64,000 nt of DNA. It comes from Salvator merianae. Lineage: Eukaryota > Chordata > Lepidosauria > Squamata > Teiidae. The position numbers were made by a program, and so were the translations under genes. Below are positions 1 through 12,073 of this stretch, one piece after another (the first letter of the stretch is position 1; each line of letters starts with the position of its first letter). Below the pieces are notes generated by a model that searched no databases, was not told the DNA's origin, and was given only the letters and a program-made list of their open reading frames with translations. The DNA is taken from contig QVOM02000112.1 in the NCBI GenBank assembly GCA_003586115.2, positions 47,794,743 through 47,858,742 of the forward strand. Direction: 5' to 3'.

Positions 1-550
1 CCCTGAAAAGATAGGCTCAGCTGCAGGTGTATATACCTTATGTCTTCCTCAGTGGAAACACAGGCAGAGAATTCATTTAGCCTCTGTGCGGTCTCTGTGT
101 CCTTTTTAATTATCCGTTTCTGTCCATTGTCATCTAATGGTCCAACTGCTTTCCTGGTTGGATTCCTACCTCTGATGTACTTAAAGAAGTTCTTATTATT
201 TCTTTTGGTATTTTTAGCAATATGCTCTTCAAAATCCTTCTTAACATTCCTGAATGCCAACTTGCATTTGTTCTGTTAGAATTTATATCCCTCGCTGTCT
301 TCCTCATTGGGATAAGCCTCAGATTTTCTAAATGAGCTTTTTTCTTTTCTTTTAATGGCTTCCCATACTGCTCTTGTAAGCCACACTGGTATCCTTTTGG
401 ATTTGGAAGACCCTTTCTTGTTTTAGATATCTGTTCTAATTGTGCTTCCATTAGTATTTGTATACAGTCTCCATGCGCTTTCTCTTTCAATTTTCTTTTT
501 AGTGGTTTCCTTATTTTGGGGGAGTTTCTTTTATGGAACATTAAGATCTC
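1..550 (-). mobile_element. CR1-type LINE fragment, antisense, truncated by the window edge
   Basis: Read on the minus strand, 1-300 aligns with the linker and start of the RT region seen in the sense CR1 at 21767-22100: the same CPNEE-like start, an FKYIR-like block and NPTRK-VG-LDH order. Several frameshifts break it. It continues off the left edge. Bases 300-550 fit the part just upstream. Confidence 0.7.
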
Positions 551-964
551 CATATTAGATTTTATTTTAATGTTTTACTTTAATAACAACTATCAAGTGC
601 AGTCTTTACAGTATTACTTAACAAATAAGAAGTTACCAGGCAATTAACCTCCAATATTTAAAGACATTATAATGCAGTGAGTCAAGAGCTACCTTCAACA
701 CACATTCTCTTGTACAGATATATAGAACTCAAACAATAAATCAATTTGCCAGCAATGATATCACACTCTCATTTGGTTTACATTCCCCCATACAGGGAAG
801 GTGCATAGTTAAGCAAGGGGAACCGCACATGAGAGGAAGAAATTTTAGGGATTTGCCCGTTCATTATTTTTTTTTTATAGAAATAGCACTCATTTATAGC
901 TATGCCCCTTAATTTTTCATACCACTTATTCAAAATATATAGAGATTCATCTTTCCTCATGAGT
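551..964. other. Intronic DNA, nothing recognised
   Basis: AT-rich DNA between the CR1 and L1 fragments. Only short frames are present and none resembles a known protein. Confidence 0.5.
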
Positions 965-2345
965 AATTACTTTTTTAGCAGCCAGAATTGTGAAATCTAT
1001 CAGCCTTCCAGTCAGGGAGTATTTTATTGATTTCCTTTTCTACTTGGGTCCAAAAGTTTACTAACTTTAGACATTCCCACCAAACATGCATATATGTCCG
1101 TACTTTGTTGCATCCGTGCCAGCATATTGAGGACCTGTTTTCATGATTTTAGTCGCATTACTGGTGTATGATATTACCTAAGTAAAGTTTCAAGGTATAA
1201 TTCTCTGGCATTAACTGTTTTTTCCCAGTGGTGTCCGGTTGTAGTGATCTCGCCATTCTTGATCAGTAGGTAAATCTGTTTGCCAAATCTTGTGATCCTT
1301 TCCGTTCATCCAGCTTAACTTGTATTAACAATCTATACAGAAGAGCAGCTGCGCCTTTATTCCAGGTTTGACGTTAAGTTGAATATATTTTCAGTTTTGT
1401 ACTTGAAGTGAATTGAGAAGAGAACAAATACATCTGCATTTAAGCCAGCCACTGCTGGTTGGCTGTAATGCTTCCTTGATTTTATCAGCCAAGATATTTT
1501 TATTTATCAAAATTTTAAAAACGTTAATTTTTACCAGATCTAAATTATTTAGTCTTTCCCATTCATTCTGGTGAGGAGATTTTCTGAGCCAGAGAAGGAT
1601 TGCGATGGCATTGTTGGGGAAGGGTCAGGAACTAAAATCTCTTTTCATTTTTGCCAGAACTTTTAAGTACAATAGAGCATGGGATTTTGTATTTTGTCTA
1701 TTTTTTTATGGATCATTGTGAAGAAAAGTCTAAACTTCACTTCTAGTATTTCATGAATTTCACTGTCAATCCATCACTGTCGCTCTGGGTGAGACAAAAT
1801 ATGATGGATTTGAAAGGTGTCAACGTAAGCTGAAAGGTGTGGGTAAGCTCCAGCCACTCATCTCTATGAAAATTAAACTTATCAAGCATATTTTTCCAGG
1901 ATTTTAAAGATTTGTTTTTAATATAAAAGGATAAAGTTTGAAAAAAAAATAAAAGAACCAAGAAATGATTATCTTTTTAACTGGTGCTATTTTACCTTAA
2001 AAAAATAGGTTTTTAAATTTCCAGTTGCTAAACTCCTCCTTCATGTTCTTTTGTAGTGGGCTGTAATTAAGCTTTAGTACTAGTGATAAACTTTTGTGGA
2101 TAATTACTCCTAAATATCAAAAGCTTTTGTGACACATCTTAATTCCAGACTCTTTAAATATTTGTGGTTGAGTTACAGGTGGAATATTGGAGTATAAGGC
2201 TTGTGTTTTATTTAATTTGATTTTTAACCCTGATAAAAAAGAGAAGAAAGGAAGTTATTTCTGCGGTGCCTATAGGGAAACAAGAGGGTCAGATGTAAAT
2301 AAGACAAAATAATCTGCATATAAATTGAACTTAAGAGCACAATCC
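965..2345 (-). mobile_element. L1-type LINE, ORF2 C-terminal half, antisense and decayed
   Basis: On the minus strand 965-1160 reads as the Cys/Trp-rich end of L1 ORF2: a CWHGC-like pair, HMHVWWEC-like residues, then a WTQVEKEI-like helix. Upstream to about 1360 is a matching AALLYRLLIQVKLDE-like block. From 1400 to 2345 the similarity to the ORF2 thumb and connection is weaker, with stops in every frame. Confidence 0.7.
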
Positions 2346-2984
2346 CCAAACTGCAACCCCCAATAAACAATTAAAAATCATAGTAATAAATTATCCATGT
2401 ATTATCTATGATAAACCACCAAGCTTCAGCTTGGGGTTCTCAGGGATACTACTGTCCCTTTTCCAGCTTAAACACCATCTATCTCCTCCTACTCCAACAA
2501 TGGTTTAAAGCCAGCTCATCATTGTGAAATACTGGTTTGAGGACTCATCAGCTTTCATGTAATGAATGGTATGTGACGTAGTAACTCTAAGTATAATAAG
2601 CATTTGGCCCATTATCTAGAAGATATAGATTCAGTCACCCAATATAACGTCATATAGTTACTACTATTATTACGATTTATCACATTAAAAATTAGTATTG
2701 TTCTCCACCACTTCACCATTACAGTTAATGCCCTTAGAGCAGTGTACATTTGTTGATTATATATTTGCTTCAGTAGTTCCTATTGTATTCGCTCAAATGT
2801 GATCTAATCCTCTATTTATTGCATTTCTGCTTATTCCCCACAACTAACATATCTGTAGAAAATCTTAATAGAGAGAAGTGAAGTGATAATATTGCCAGAC
2901 AAATATGCCTAGCGTTTGCATACATGAGCTGTATATTTACAGGATTATTGATTTATTTTTTTAGTCACCTCTGTTTTCCTTTAG
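2346..2984. other. Intronic DNA, nothing recognised
   Basis: AT-rich sequence between two L1-like blocks. It may be decayed L1 interior, but I could not support that from translation. Confidence 0.4.
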
Positions 2985-3560
2985 CTGATCTTTGTGGTGT
3001 CTGCTTCCAGTTGAAGAAATCAGCTTTAGAGCCTGGGCCAGAGATCTATGTCTCTTGAAGTTTTGCTTAGTCTCTAAGGTTGATGTATTTCATCAGCCTC
3101 TTCAAAAGTCAACTGTTCAACTTTAAAATTTACAATTACTGAGCAAGGGAAGCCCTATTAGAATCTATAATTGGCATTTTGTAACACAACAACAAAAGGG
3201 CAGGTTTTCTGTCTGGACTGTAGAGTTTCAGGGGCTATGTCCTGAAGGGCTATAATCTTTTGACCTTCTAGCAGAAGTTCAGGGCAGTTATGGAGAGTGG
3301 CAAATATTTCAGTCTTAACGGGATAGCTGTCAAATGTGACAATTATATCTCTTAGTTACTGTGCTTCTGCTACGCTCATAAAAAGACTGGTGGGTTCTTC
3401 CAGTGCTTCGAGTTGAAACCTTTAAATCAGGGAACAGTTTAGACCACCAGTCAGTTAGGAGTTGTATGAGGTTTCTCCCTTCCAAATTTTCTTTCACCAT
3501 GTGCAAGTGAATATTTCCCCTTCAGGCGTGGTTCTGCGGGTTTGTGAGTTGTTCATGAAA
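2985..3560 (-). mobile_element. Probable L1 ORF1 C-terminal fragment, antisense
   Basis: Minus-strand translation gives the order expected for the end of L1 ORF1: a Ser/Pro block, a GLPCSVIV-like strand, then a LTFEEADEIHQ-like helix. It lies on the 5' side of the antisense ORF2 piece at 965-2345, as one damaged L1 would. Stops interrupt every frame. Confidence 0.45.
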
Positions 3561-4027
3561 CTTATCAGTTTCCCGCTGCACGTTTTATATTTGAGAAGAG
3601 TTAGTTATAGCTGCATCTAGGGCTAATGAAGTCATTTCTTGAGCCTCTCGAAGCCCATTTGTAAGAATAGAGACAGCTTCCTTTCATTGAAACAACATCT
3701 GACCTGCACAGACTTAAGACATTTTCCGTTTGTGAAGAAGGAAGCTTTGTAGTGAGTCAAAATTTCCCAGTAATTAAGGCCAGGATTGGATTGCTCTGCC
3801 CCTTCCCCAGTGTTTGCATGATGAGGCTGGGTGCTTGTGGTTGCCATTTTCAGAGCCAAGAGGACTACTGGTTTTGATTTTTAAAAAACTTTTTATTTTT
3901 CAGGTTGCAGGACATTTTGGTGGAAGCCATAAGGGACTATATTGAGTAGTTGTTCTCACCTCATTAAATTTGTATTTCGGTCATATTTAGTACTAGCCAA
4001 TTTTCTTTGGGACTTTCATTGGGAGGG

Positions 4028-4605
4028 TGTGGTGAGTGAACAAAGAAGGAGTAAACTCACAGCTCCTGTTTTCCCAGGGTACTAGACAGTTGGGAATTGG
4101 CAGTTGGGGATAGATGGTTGTGAATTCTGTCAAAGGATCCTCATTGGCACAGGGCCTTGGAGGGCTTTTGTTAATGAAAAGTGGGAGGTGGGCTGAGCCA
4201 GGGGTTTCTGGAAAAAGACAGGCGGAGCTGAGCTGGAGCCTGGTGGTGAAGCAGCTAGGCGAATTGCTCCAGAGATGAGGATTGCCTGAAGGAGAGAAAG
4301 GTTCCAAGGAAAGTCTGTGAAGCAGTTACGGAACATCTATAGTCTAGACTGTGGGGTTGAGAATGGCAATCCAACCCTCTTTATTTTTCTTTGTTCCTGG
4401 GTTAATCTTGTTTGGACAACCAAAAGGGAGTCACTCTGTAAAGTCCTGTGCATTAAACTTGCTGGTTCCATTTGAACTACCTTTTCCCTTGCTTTTAATT
4501 TTGTTTCAATAAAGAGCTCCATTTTTAAAGTCTGCTGTGCTTCTGGGGGAGGGGAAGCCCTGGTTGCATGCCTCCATTGCACAGACAGAGGGGAGAATTA
4601 CTCAA
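4028..4605 (+). mobile_element. Possible solo LTR or LTR remnant
   Basis: The stretch begins TGTGGTGAGTG and ends AATTACTCA. A late AATAAA (in TTTCAATAAAGAGCTCC, about 4505) is followed by a GT-rich tail, like an LTR R-U5 end. It lies between antisense L1 and antisense CR1 pieces. No target duplication or internal retroviral gene is seen, so this is tentative. Confidence 0.3.
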
Positions 4606-4769
4606 ACCTGGTTTTCCGCTGAACTCCTGGTAAAGGAAACCAGCTTGCATGTCTAGACAAGCGCTTGGTGGCAGCACTACTGGCTGCCACTGCACCTGAG
4701 AAGGGGCTGTGCTGGAACAGGTCTGAGCAGTGATCTGCGCCCATTGACAAATCTTGCACCACGTTTTGC

Positions 4770-6380
4770 CAGTATTTGTGGCCTGATATTCTTACCCACA
4801 GTTCTTCTGTGAATGGGTCTGATTCACATAGATTCACCTGTTCATAAGATTCTATCTGTTCTTTAATGTACAAGACTACACCGCCTCCAATTCACCTTTT
4901 CCTGTCTTTCCTGTATAGATTGTAACTGGGATAACTTTCCAGCCATCCACCAGGTTTCAGTTATGCTAATAATGTCATTTTTTGTCCATCTCTAAGCATT
5001 TCAGCTCTCTTATTTTGACTCAGAGGCGTCTGATATTTGCATGTAGACGTTTATTTGCACTCCTCTTGTGCAAGTTCAGCTCTATAAGGTCATGGGCATT
5101 CTCAGACTGCCTTTTACGTCTTTCTGCTTGAATATTGACTAGTTTCTCACTCCACTCAGTTATATGTGCATAATTCCACCCTCCTCACTCAAATATACAT
5201 TTTCTCAAATCTAATGCTGCCCAGCTCCTGTCAGCTTTTCCCCATGGATCAGTTTAAAAGCTGCTCTGCAGCCTTTTTAATATTAAGCACCAGCAGTCTG
5301 GTTCTGTCTTGCTTCAAGTTCACACCATCCCTTTTGTGCAAGTTTGTTTCCCAGTTCCTAACAAATCTAAATCCTTCCTCTCGACACCACTGCTTCATCC
5401 ACACATTGAGGCTCCTGAACTCTGCCTGTCTAGCCTGGCCCTGCTGGTGGAACAGGTAGCATTTCTGAAAATGTAACCTTGGAGGTCCTGGACTTCATTC
5501 TTATACCTAACGATCCAAATTTGGCTTCCAGAACACCCTGCTTTGCCTGCTTACAATGTCATCGGTACTGACATGTATTACAACCACTGGATCCTTTCCA
5601 GCACTGGCTACCAGCCTATATAGATGCTGCATTATGTTTGCAACTTTTGCACCCTGCAGGCAAGTCACCATGCCCATCACAAACTTACCTCTCTGTATTT
5701 CTAATAATTGAATCACCCATTACAAAAAGCCTCTTCCTGTCACCCATGTAGGAATATTCTTAGTGTCAGAGGATATAGACTCATCCTCTAAGGAAGGGGT
5801 TCCATCTAAGGGAACCTATCTGTCTTCCTCAGCTTGATATTCTCCCTGTCTCTCCAAGGTTGCTGGAGAGCTGCCCACCATGGAGTGGAATGCTCCTATT
5901 GCATCCCTGAAGGCCTCATCCTCATGCTAATCTCTCTCTCACTCTGCTTCTTCAGGTCAGCTGCCTTGGTTTCAAGAGAAGAAACCCATACCTGAGAGCT
6001 AGTAACTCTTTACACCGAGTACACACCCATGACTTCTGCCCAGCAGGCATATAGTTGTACATGCATCACTCAGTACAAAACACTGGAAAGCCTCCCCCTG
6101 CTGGCTATCTAACTTCATGATTTTTAAATTATTTTATTTTTATTACTATTTATGCTTTTAAAAAAAAAATTGGGATTGTTACAATCATTGTTTTACTATT
6201 TGTTACTATATATGCTTCATGCAGCATTAGGTGGGTGCTCTTCTGAATCAGCAGCAACTGGAGCCGCTCTTCCCTCAGACCATGTACTCGGGCTAGCTTA
6301 GAAACCAGCCCTACTCTAGCAGCTAAATTAGCCACACACCAAGAACCCAACAAATTGTCTAAAACCCAGAAGATCCACCC
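4770..6380 (-). mobile_element. CR1-type LINE 5' half, antisense: 5' end, ORF1 with esterase block, start of ORF2 endonuclease
   Basis: Minus strand in order: 6240-6380 5' region; 5880-6000 a short coiled-coil-like start (SSLETKAADLKKQ-like); 5507-5716 the esterase-like ORF1 block with VVVIHVSTDDIVSRQ, where CR1 normally has a Gly-Thr-Asn-Asp box; and 4780-5000 the ORF2 endonuclease start, with ETWW-like residues and GGGVVLYIKEQIE. The copy breaks off at about 4770. Frameshifts and a changed catalytic box show that it is dead. Confidence 0.75.
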
Positions 6381-8089
6381 TATGAACTTATCAGAGCACC
6401 AGTAGTTATTTCTCTGAATTCTTCTTCCAAACTCCTGTTTCCTTTCTCTTGGCTTGGTCTCAGGAGAGCATCTTTCTTGAGTGCATACTCAAACTTTTTA
6501 TAGTGCTGGATAGGCTAGCATTTTACATGAGAATGAAATATCTTTTATTTGTTAAGTCTATAGTTAATATTGTATATCTCATATAAAAATTTTCAATTTT
6601 ATTTTTGTTGAAAAACTTCTTTTCTGTTAGTATATATGTTTTATAAGCATTGGCTCAGTTAAGTAATTAGCCATAGAGCTACCATGTGCATATCCAGAAT
6701 ATTTAATGTTAACCTAACTACTATTTAAGAAAGTTTTCTTATTAACAGGCTGCCCTTTTATTGGGAAAGATATAGGATGCTCTGTAAGTTGACTTTCATT
6801 ACAAAGGGTTTTTTTAGGTAGTGCTTGGAAGCTGCCTGCCTCCTAAAATTTGCTTGCAGGTTGCAGAAGAAATGCAGTTAAGCATTTAGTTAATTTCTAA
6901 TATGACATCTAGAAATATGGTGCAGAGAAAAATATCAATTTTCTAAATAGTGACAATAAGTAGATGCCAATTGTAAAGAGAGTGTTAAGTTAGCTTGGCA
7001 GTTCCAACATTTTTACTTGTTTAACTTTTCATTCTTAGTGAGTCTGTGAGATAAGTCGTTGGTTTGTAAGTGGAAGGGAAAATGAAAATGACAGATGGAG
7101 AATTCTTGGCATTTTCATAAGTATTGGTAACAAATTGTAATTTTGATATTGTTTAAATGCATAGTTATATTTATTTAAGTTTGAGCGGTGGTCTTGAACA
7201 TATGGGACAATGCATTTTTTTTTGGGTATTGCACATCTGGAGAATTGTAAGCTTCCTCATAAAATGTAGTCCTTTCCTTCTGTTATATAGCATGATTTGG
7301 AGCCTCTAAGAACACATTTTGAGTGGGGAGAGGTGGAGGAAGGTTATTGCTGGAAGGAGCAGTTGCCCTTGGAAGGGACTAGGTATTAGGAAAAGCACTG
7401 GAAGTAGAAACTGGAGCATGGGGTGATTACGGAGTGGAACAGAAAGTAGAGACACAGAGAACTCAGCTTGTTTGCTGGAAGCCTCTTTGTGACCTCTTGC
7501 CTTGATCAGTCAGAACGGCAAGAAGGTTTCAGGGCTGCCTCACACAATGCCTGTTAAAAGAGGGAGGAAAAGAAAGATGGATTTTGTTAGGCAATCTTGA
7601 AGGTTCCTCCCCACTCTGATTGTGACAAGAATTTGCAGAGGGGCTTTAGGGCAAGCGAGTTCTGCGTTCTTTGTACTTCTGTTTTCTTTTCTATACTGTT
7701 ATTGTTTAGGGATGTGCACTAGCTGGAGTAAAGAGCTTAGTGCAAAGTATGGCTAGACTGTACCAAAGTCTCTACTTGTATGCAGGTCCTGCTGAACTAA
7801 AGCAGCATGCATTCCTAATGATAACGTTATCAGATTTATTTATTTTTTATTGGAATTTACCTCAACAGTCGTGCCGGTACAATCAAACAATTAAAATTCC
7901 TAGTTTCAGATGGGAAATGAAAGTAAAATGGCAACAGACTGTGGGAATAGTTTTATTTTCACTAGCAGCACATGTATCCTCCAAGATAGAGTTCCATCAC
8001 TTTTTTCTAGGAAAAATGAAAATATATAAAATTTACATTTTGTTAATTTCTGTAATAGTGCCTAGGTGGATAAAAACCTGCTAGTACAG
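6381..8089. other. Intron or upstream DNA, nothing recognised
   Basis: Unique-looking AT-rich sequence. The longest frame (7740-8084, 114 codons) has no recognisable domain, and I treat it as chance. Confidence 0.5.
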
Positions 8090-8275
8090 AAGTGACTGTA
8101 GTTCAGTGGTAGAGCAAACGGTCTGAAAAGCAGAGAGTTGACAGTTCGATCCCCAGCCTTTCCCTAGAAGTAGCAATGGCAAACCATTACTGTATTTCTG
8201 CCAAGAAAACTGCATAAAGGTGCCCAAGCATTCAGCCAGGAGTCAGCCATGACTCAATAGTACTAACAAGAACAA
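8090..8275 (+). mobile_element. tRNA-derived SINE (squamate type)
   Basis: Starts with a tRNA-like head: box A-like TAGTTCAGTGGTAGAGC (8098-8114) and box B-like GTTCGATCC (about 8143). A tRNA-unrelated body follows with GGCAAACCATTACTGTATTT and CTGCCAAGAAAACTGC, then a GTCAGCCATGACTC block and an AACAAG tail. The body matches what I know of Sauria-type SINEs. It is not a working tRNA gene because the stems are not kept. Confidence 0.75.
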
Positions 8276-10960
8276 GTGTTTGATATGTTTGTGATAAAGT
8301 TTCTGAAAGAGGGAAGCAAGTTGGGTTCCTAACATGTATTAGTGTAGTTCTAGTATGTTTGTTTCTAGTATGTTTTTCTTTTGAACAGTGTTAGAGAAGA
8401 TTTTGTTATCTATAAATGTTTAAAGTATTTGTGGGTGGGAGATCCATACATAATAACACTTAGGTACATTAAATTTCCCTCTTCTAAATATGTCAAGTTA
8501 AATACAGTGGTATTAAAGGGAAAAAATACCAATTAGATTTTTTTAAAAAATGTTTTCAGCCTAATCCTAAAATGTATCGTGGCTCTTAGGAAACTTGCAA
8601 GTTCAGCTTATTCAACCCATCTGGGTTGAGAAAACAGCTTGAAGCTACTGCAGAAAAGAAAATAACTTTGAAGTAACGTGTTCTCTGCCTTTTAGCTCGT
8701 TCAGGTTTGCTGGTGACATTACTGGCCCAAGTCAGCCTCAACATCCATAGGAATAGGAAGGTTGCCCACCCCAGGTGATCTACTCCCAGCATGCCCTGTT
8801 TTCATGAATACTGATAGCAGCAGTGGTCACCAGTGTAAATAATGATCTGGTGGGGCGCTTTAATATTGTGCTGTTGACAAATTGTGTGGACTCTGCATTG
8901 GTGGTTTAAGCATGCTGACTTCCCAGCCTAACCTACTACACAGGGTTATTGGAGTATAAAATGGAAATGCAAAAATAAAAATTGCAGATTAGCTTGATTT
9001 GTAAAGGAAAATATTCTGGAAATGTTCTAGTTCAGGATCTTCCTGTTCAAAATTTTCCAGAAACCCCACATTACTGATGACATCAACAAATAGCTGCTTA
9101 TGAAGAAGAAAAAGCAGTTCTCATAGTTCACATGGAAAGTTGTATCTTCTAAAGTACGCTACTTATTGTTCAGGTTTGTAAATGGGTTAATTGATCTTAA
9201 AGTGTATGATCTATTTCAGTACTCTTTGCTTGAAATCTGTCTGTTAACAATAAACAAAAGCTACACATAGTGTGATCTGCCAAAGGGATGTTTTGTTTTA
9301 CTCCTCTTTGAACAACAATCCAGATATATAAAATTGGTTGGGAACAAGAATACAGCATAATGTAGAAAGGAGGGTAGCAGGTTGCATATACACTTCGAAG
9401 TTAAATAGGCAAATTTAGTCTGAAATGTACAGTTAAATTTCTTCTGTCTGTGTGGAGCCTTAAATTTTGAAGCATAGGTAAGGGGCTCTAGCAGAGTGGA
9501 TTAGCCCAGGTGTGATAACATACAATAACATAGATGTGAAAATAAAGTCACCTGAACTATATTTTTATGGAGAAAAATTGATGGCTGTGCCATATGTTCA
9601 TCCAAAACTGTGCTTCTGTGGGTATTTTGAATAGAAATACAATATTGTAGTAAAGTTAAAGTCTAAACTTTTTGCGGGTTGAGTTAGGAAATAAATGTTT
9701 ACTTCCAGTAGTAATGCTAACAGTAATAGCAACAATAACAATGCAGTGATAGTGACAGTGACAAGATTTTTGTTCATAGTTAAACATCACGATTTTAATT
9801 ACAGCTCATTTTATAATTGGTTCAGCTTTTGGACTGAATTAACTTCATCAGCTGCTGCTAGAGGAAGCTAGCTAGCTAGATGTTCTCTGAATCTTAAGTT
9901 CATGTGTATCTATTAGTCAGAAAAAAAGCTGCTGAAACAGCAGGTAAATGATGAAAACATTTTCTGAAATCAGTTGCTTCTTGCCAGATGTTTATTTCCT
10001 TTAGAACAGACGGCTGATATTTTGGAATGTTCTTTATCACTGCATTAACAGTATTAAAATAAATTCACACCTACTCATGAAATGCGTTAACAATATAAAG
10101 CAAATACAGATGAGCTTTGACTAAAAAATTTTTGCCAACTTTTCCAAAGTGAAATTTGAAAATACCAGTTTTTAACAGGAGCCATAATACTTCTAATGTA
10201 AAATTAAAAAAACTTAGATGTTTTAGAAAATCTATTACTTTGTACTAGAATATCCTTTCCCACATAGTTCAGTAAAGGAAATGAGAAGCTTCCTGGTTAA
10301 GCTCAAAATGCTTTCAAAGATGGTCATTCCTTATAGCTCATAAAGTTTGGAACCTGTGAATTTTGTGTGTCCATGCTGCCTCATTATGCATATTTATGTA
10401 AATGAGAATTGTAAGTTTCTCTTGAATTTAATGGTCAGGCATCTGAGGTTTCTCTTAAACTGAAGTTTTGCTTAATTTTAAAATAATAATTTCATATTTC
10501 ATTATGCCTGTCTCCATCCTCTTGTATTCAGAGTGAGATGATGTATCTTATGTACCTTGTTTTGACTGTCTCATTGTATTTTGCTATGAACATATATCCC
10601 AAGGAAAGAATTTAATTCTGAACAAAATAACTTTGAATTCAATTCTCAGGTTGATGCACATTTAAGGACACAGAGATCCATCTGCTCTGTTTTGGACCAT
10701 TGGATCAATCTGGGTTTATTTTACTCGAGCAAGAGGAAAAAAACAAATGCAAGATATGCATGTTCTTAAACAAGCCACTATCTTTTGAACTCAGTCTGAC
10801 CTGCTGTCCACAGCTATTGTAAGGATTAAATTATCACTTTACGACATGCTGCTTGTATTAGGCAATGAGTACTTCTCAGTCTGTAGTTCAGCTGAGTTAT
10901 GTTCTGCATTAATGATCTGTGACTGGTTAGTTAACTCTGTTCTTGGCTTAGAGAAACTGC
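8276..10960. other. Intron or upstream DNA, nothing recognised
   Basis: Long stretch without recognisable repeats or coding frames. Only a short imperfect AAC/GTGA trinucleotide-like run at about 9715-9765 stands out. Confidence 0.5.
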
Positions 10961-10964
10961 CTTC

Positions 10965-11110
10965 AGTTATCCTACAGTGTCACATCTTGCTCTGGTGGGT
11001 CTGCAAAACAGTCTGGAAGTTATAGCCAGTGCAGAATGCATCTACTTGGTTGTGTAATAGGGCTAGGAAATGAGTAATACCATATCATTGGTCCTTGAAT
11101 CCTTGCAATT
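10965..11110 (+). mobile_element. L2-type LINE fragment, sense
   Basis: The + strand reads like the L2 block that normally gives YVGLPKKTVRKLQLVQNA: here GTCTGCAAAACAGTCTGGAA followed by CAGTGCAGAATGCATC. It is short and broken, so boundaries are approximate. Confidence 0.4.
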
Positions 11111-11556
11111 CAAGGTGTGTCTTTAGCTAACAAAGAACTGTGTTGCTTGGGGCTCGCATAATTTGCAGAACAAGAGATATACAAAATGACTTGAAATTTG
11201 TTTTTGTGTCAGATGTGCCATTCCCCTCCTTCTTACTGCTTCCAGGTTAGAACGTTCATCCTCCCAATCACAGCAGTAATTGGGACCATTCAGGATGTGT
11301 TTGAGTAGGTTTATGTATCTTTTTAAAAAACTGTCCCTTATTACACTGTGTTCTGAGTGGAAGACCTTTGTGGTACTTCCACTTGGTGGCACTGTAGGAC
11401 TGGGAAATTTCCTCCCTAGGAAAACTTGCTTTTCTTCACATAACCGATACTTAAGTGGGAGCTCAAAGTAGGGTGGGTTATTGCGCATTGTGATTGCTAC
11501 TTTTTGTTTGTACATGTTGCTACTGTGAGAATACTCTGATCCAGTAACACTTGTCA

Positions 11557-12073
11557 GTTGTGAGTAGGGGTGTGCACGAAAGGAATTTTTGGGGTTCGTT
11601 TCGCAAAGCCTCGAAACACTGTTGCTTCGTTTTCGAGCGAAAACGTCACTCGCGAAAATGTTGACCTTCGTTTTCGCTGCGAAAATCTTCGCAAAAAACC
11701 AGGGGGGCACGTTCCTTGCAAAATAAAGGAAATAAGTATCAAAAAACATACACTTCTTTCTATAGGGAAACGCCGCATGTCCTCCTGCCTTGTCCCTTCT
11801 ATATTTGACCGTCCACGTTCATAGTTTAATGAGTTTGGAAGCTGCGAAGCTACCGTGCTTCGATGCATCAAAGCTTTCGCGGCGAAAAAAGACGAAAGTG
11901 GCCATTCACAGCAAATGGCGAAGGTCCAAAAAGTAAGCGAAAATTGGGGGGACTTTCGCCATTCACTTTCGCAATATAAATTGCCCTTCGTATTCGATGT
12001 GAAAACCGTGAAGAGACGAAATTCGAACGAAATTTCGTTGCTACGAAGGTTCGTGCACACCCCTAGTTGTGAG
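11557..12073. mobile_element. Non-autonomous hAT-type DNA transposon (MITE) with intact ends
   Basis: The element is 501 bp (11565-12065). Its first 16 bp, TAGGGGTGTGCACGAA, are the exact reverse complement of its last 16 (12050-12065). It is flanked by a perfect 8-bp direct repeat, GTTGTGAG (11557-11564 and 12066-12073). An 8-bp duplication and a TAGGGGTG-type end fit the hAT superfamily. The inside is rich in TTCG/CGAA and has more CpG than its surroundings. No transposase is encoded. Long frames crossing it on both strands are by-products of its composition. Perfect ends suggest a fairly recent insertion. Confidence 0.9.

Noticed and set aside
134..553. A 139-codon protein gene on the minus strand
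   Set aside because: It is a frameshifted CR1 fragment matching the linker at 21767-22030.
8098..8150. A tRNA gene
   Set aside because: Box A and B are present but stems do not pair, and a SINE body follows directly.
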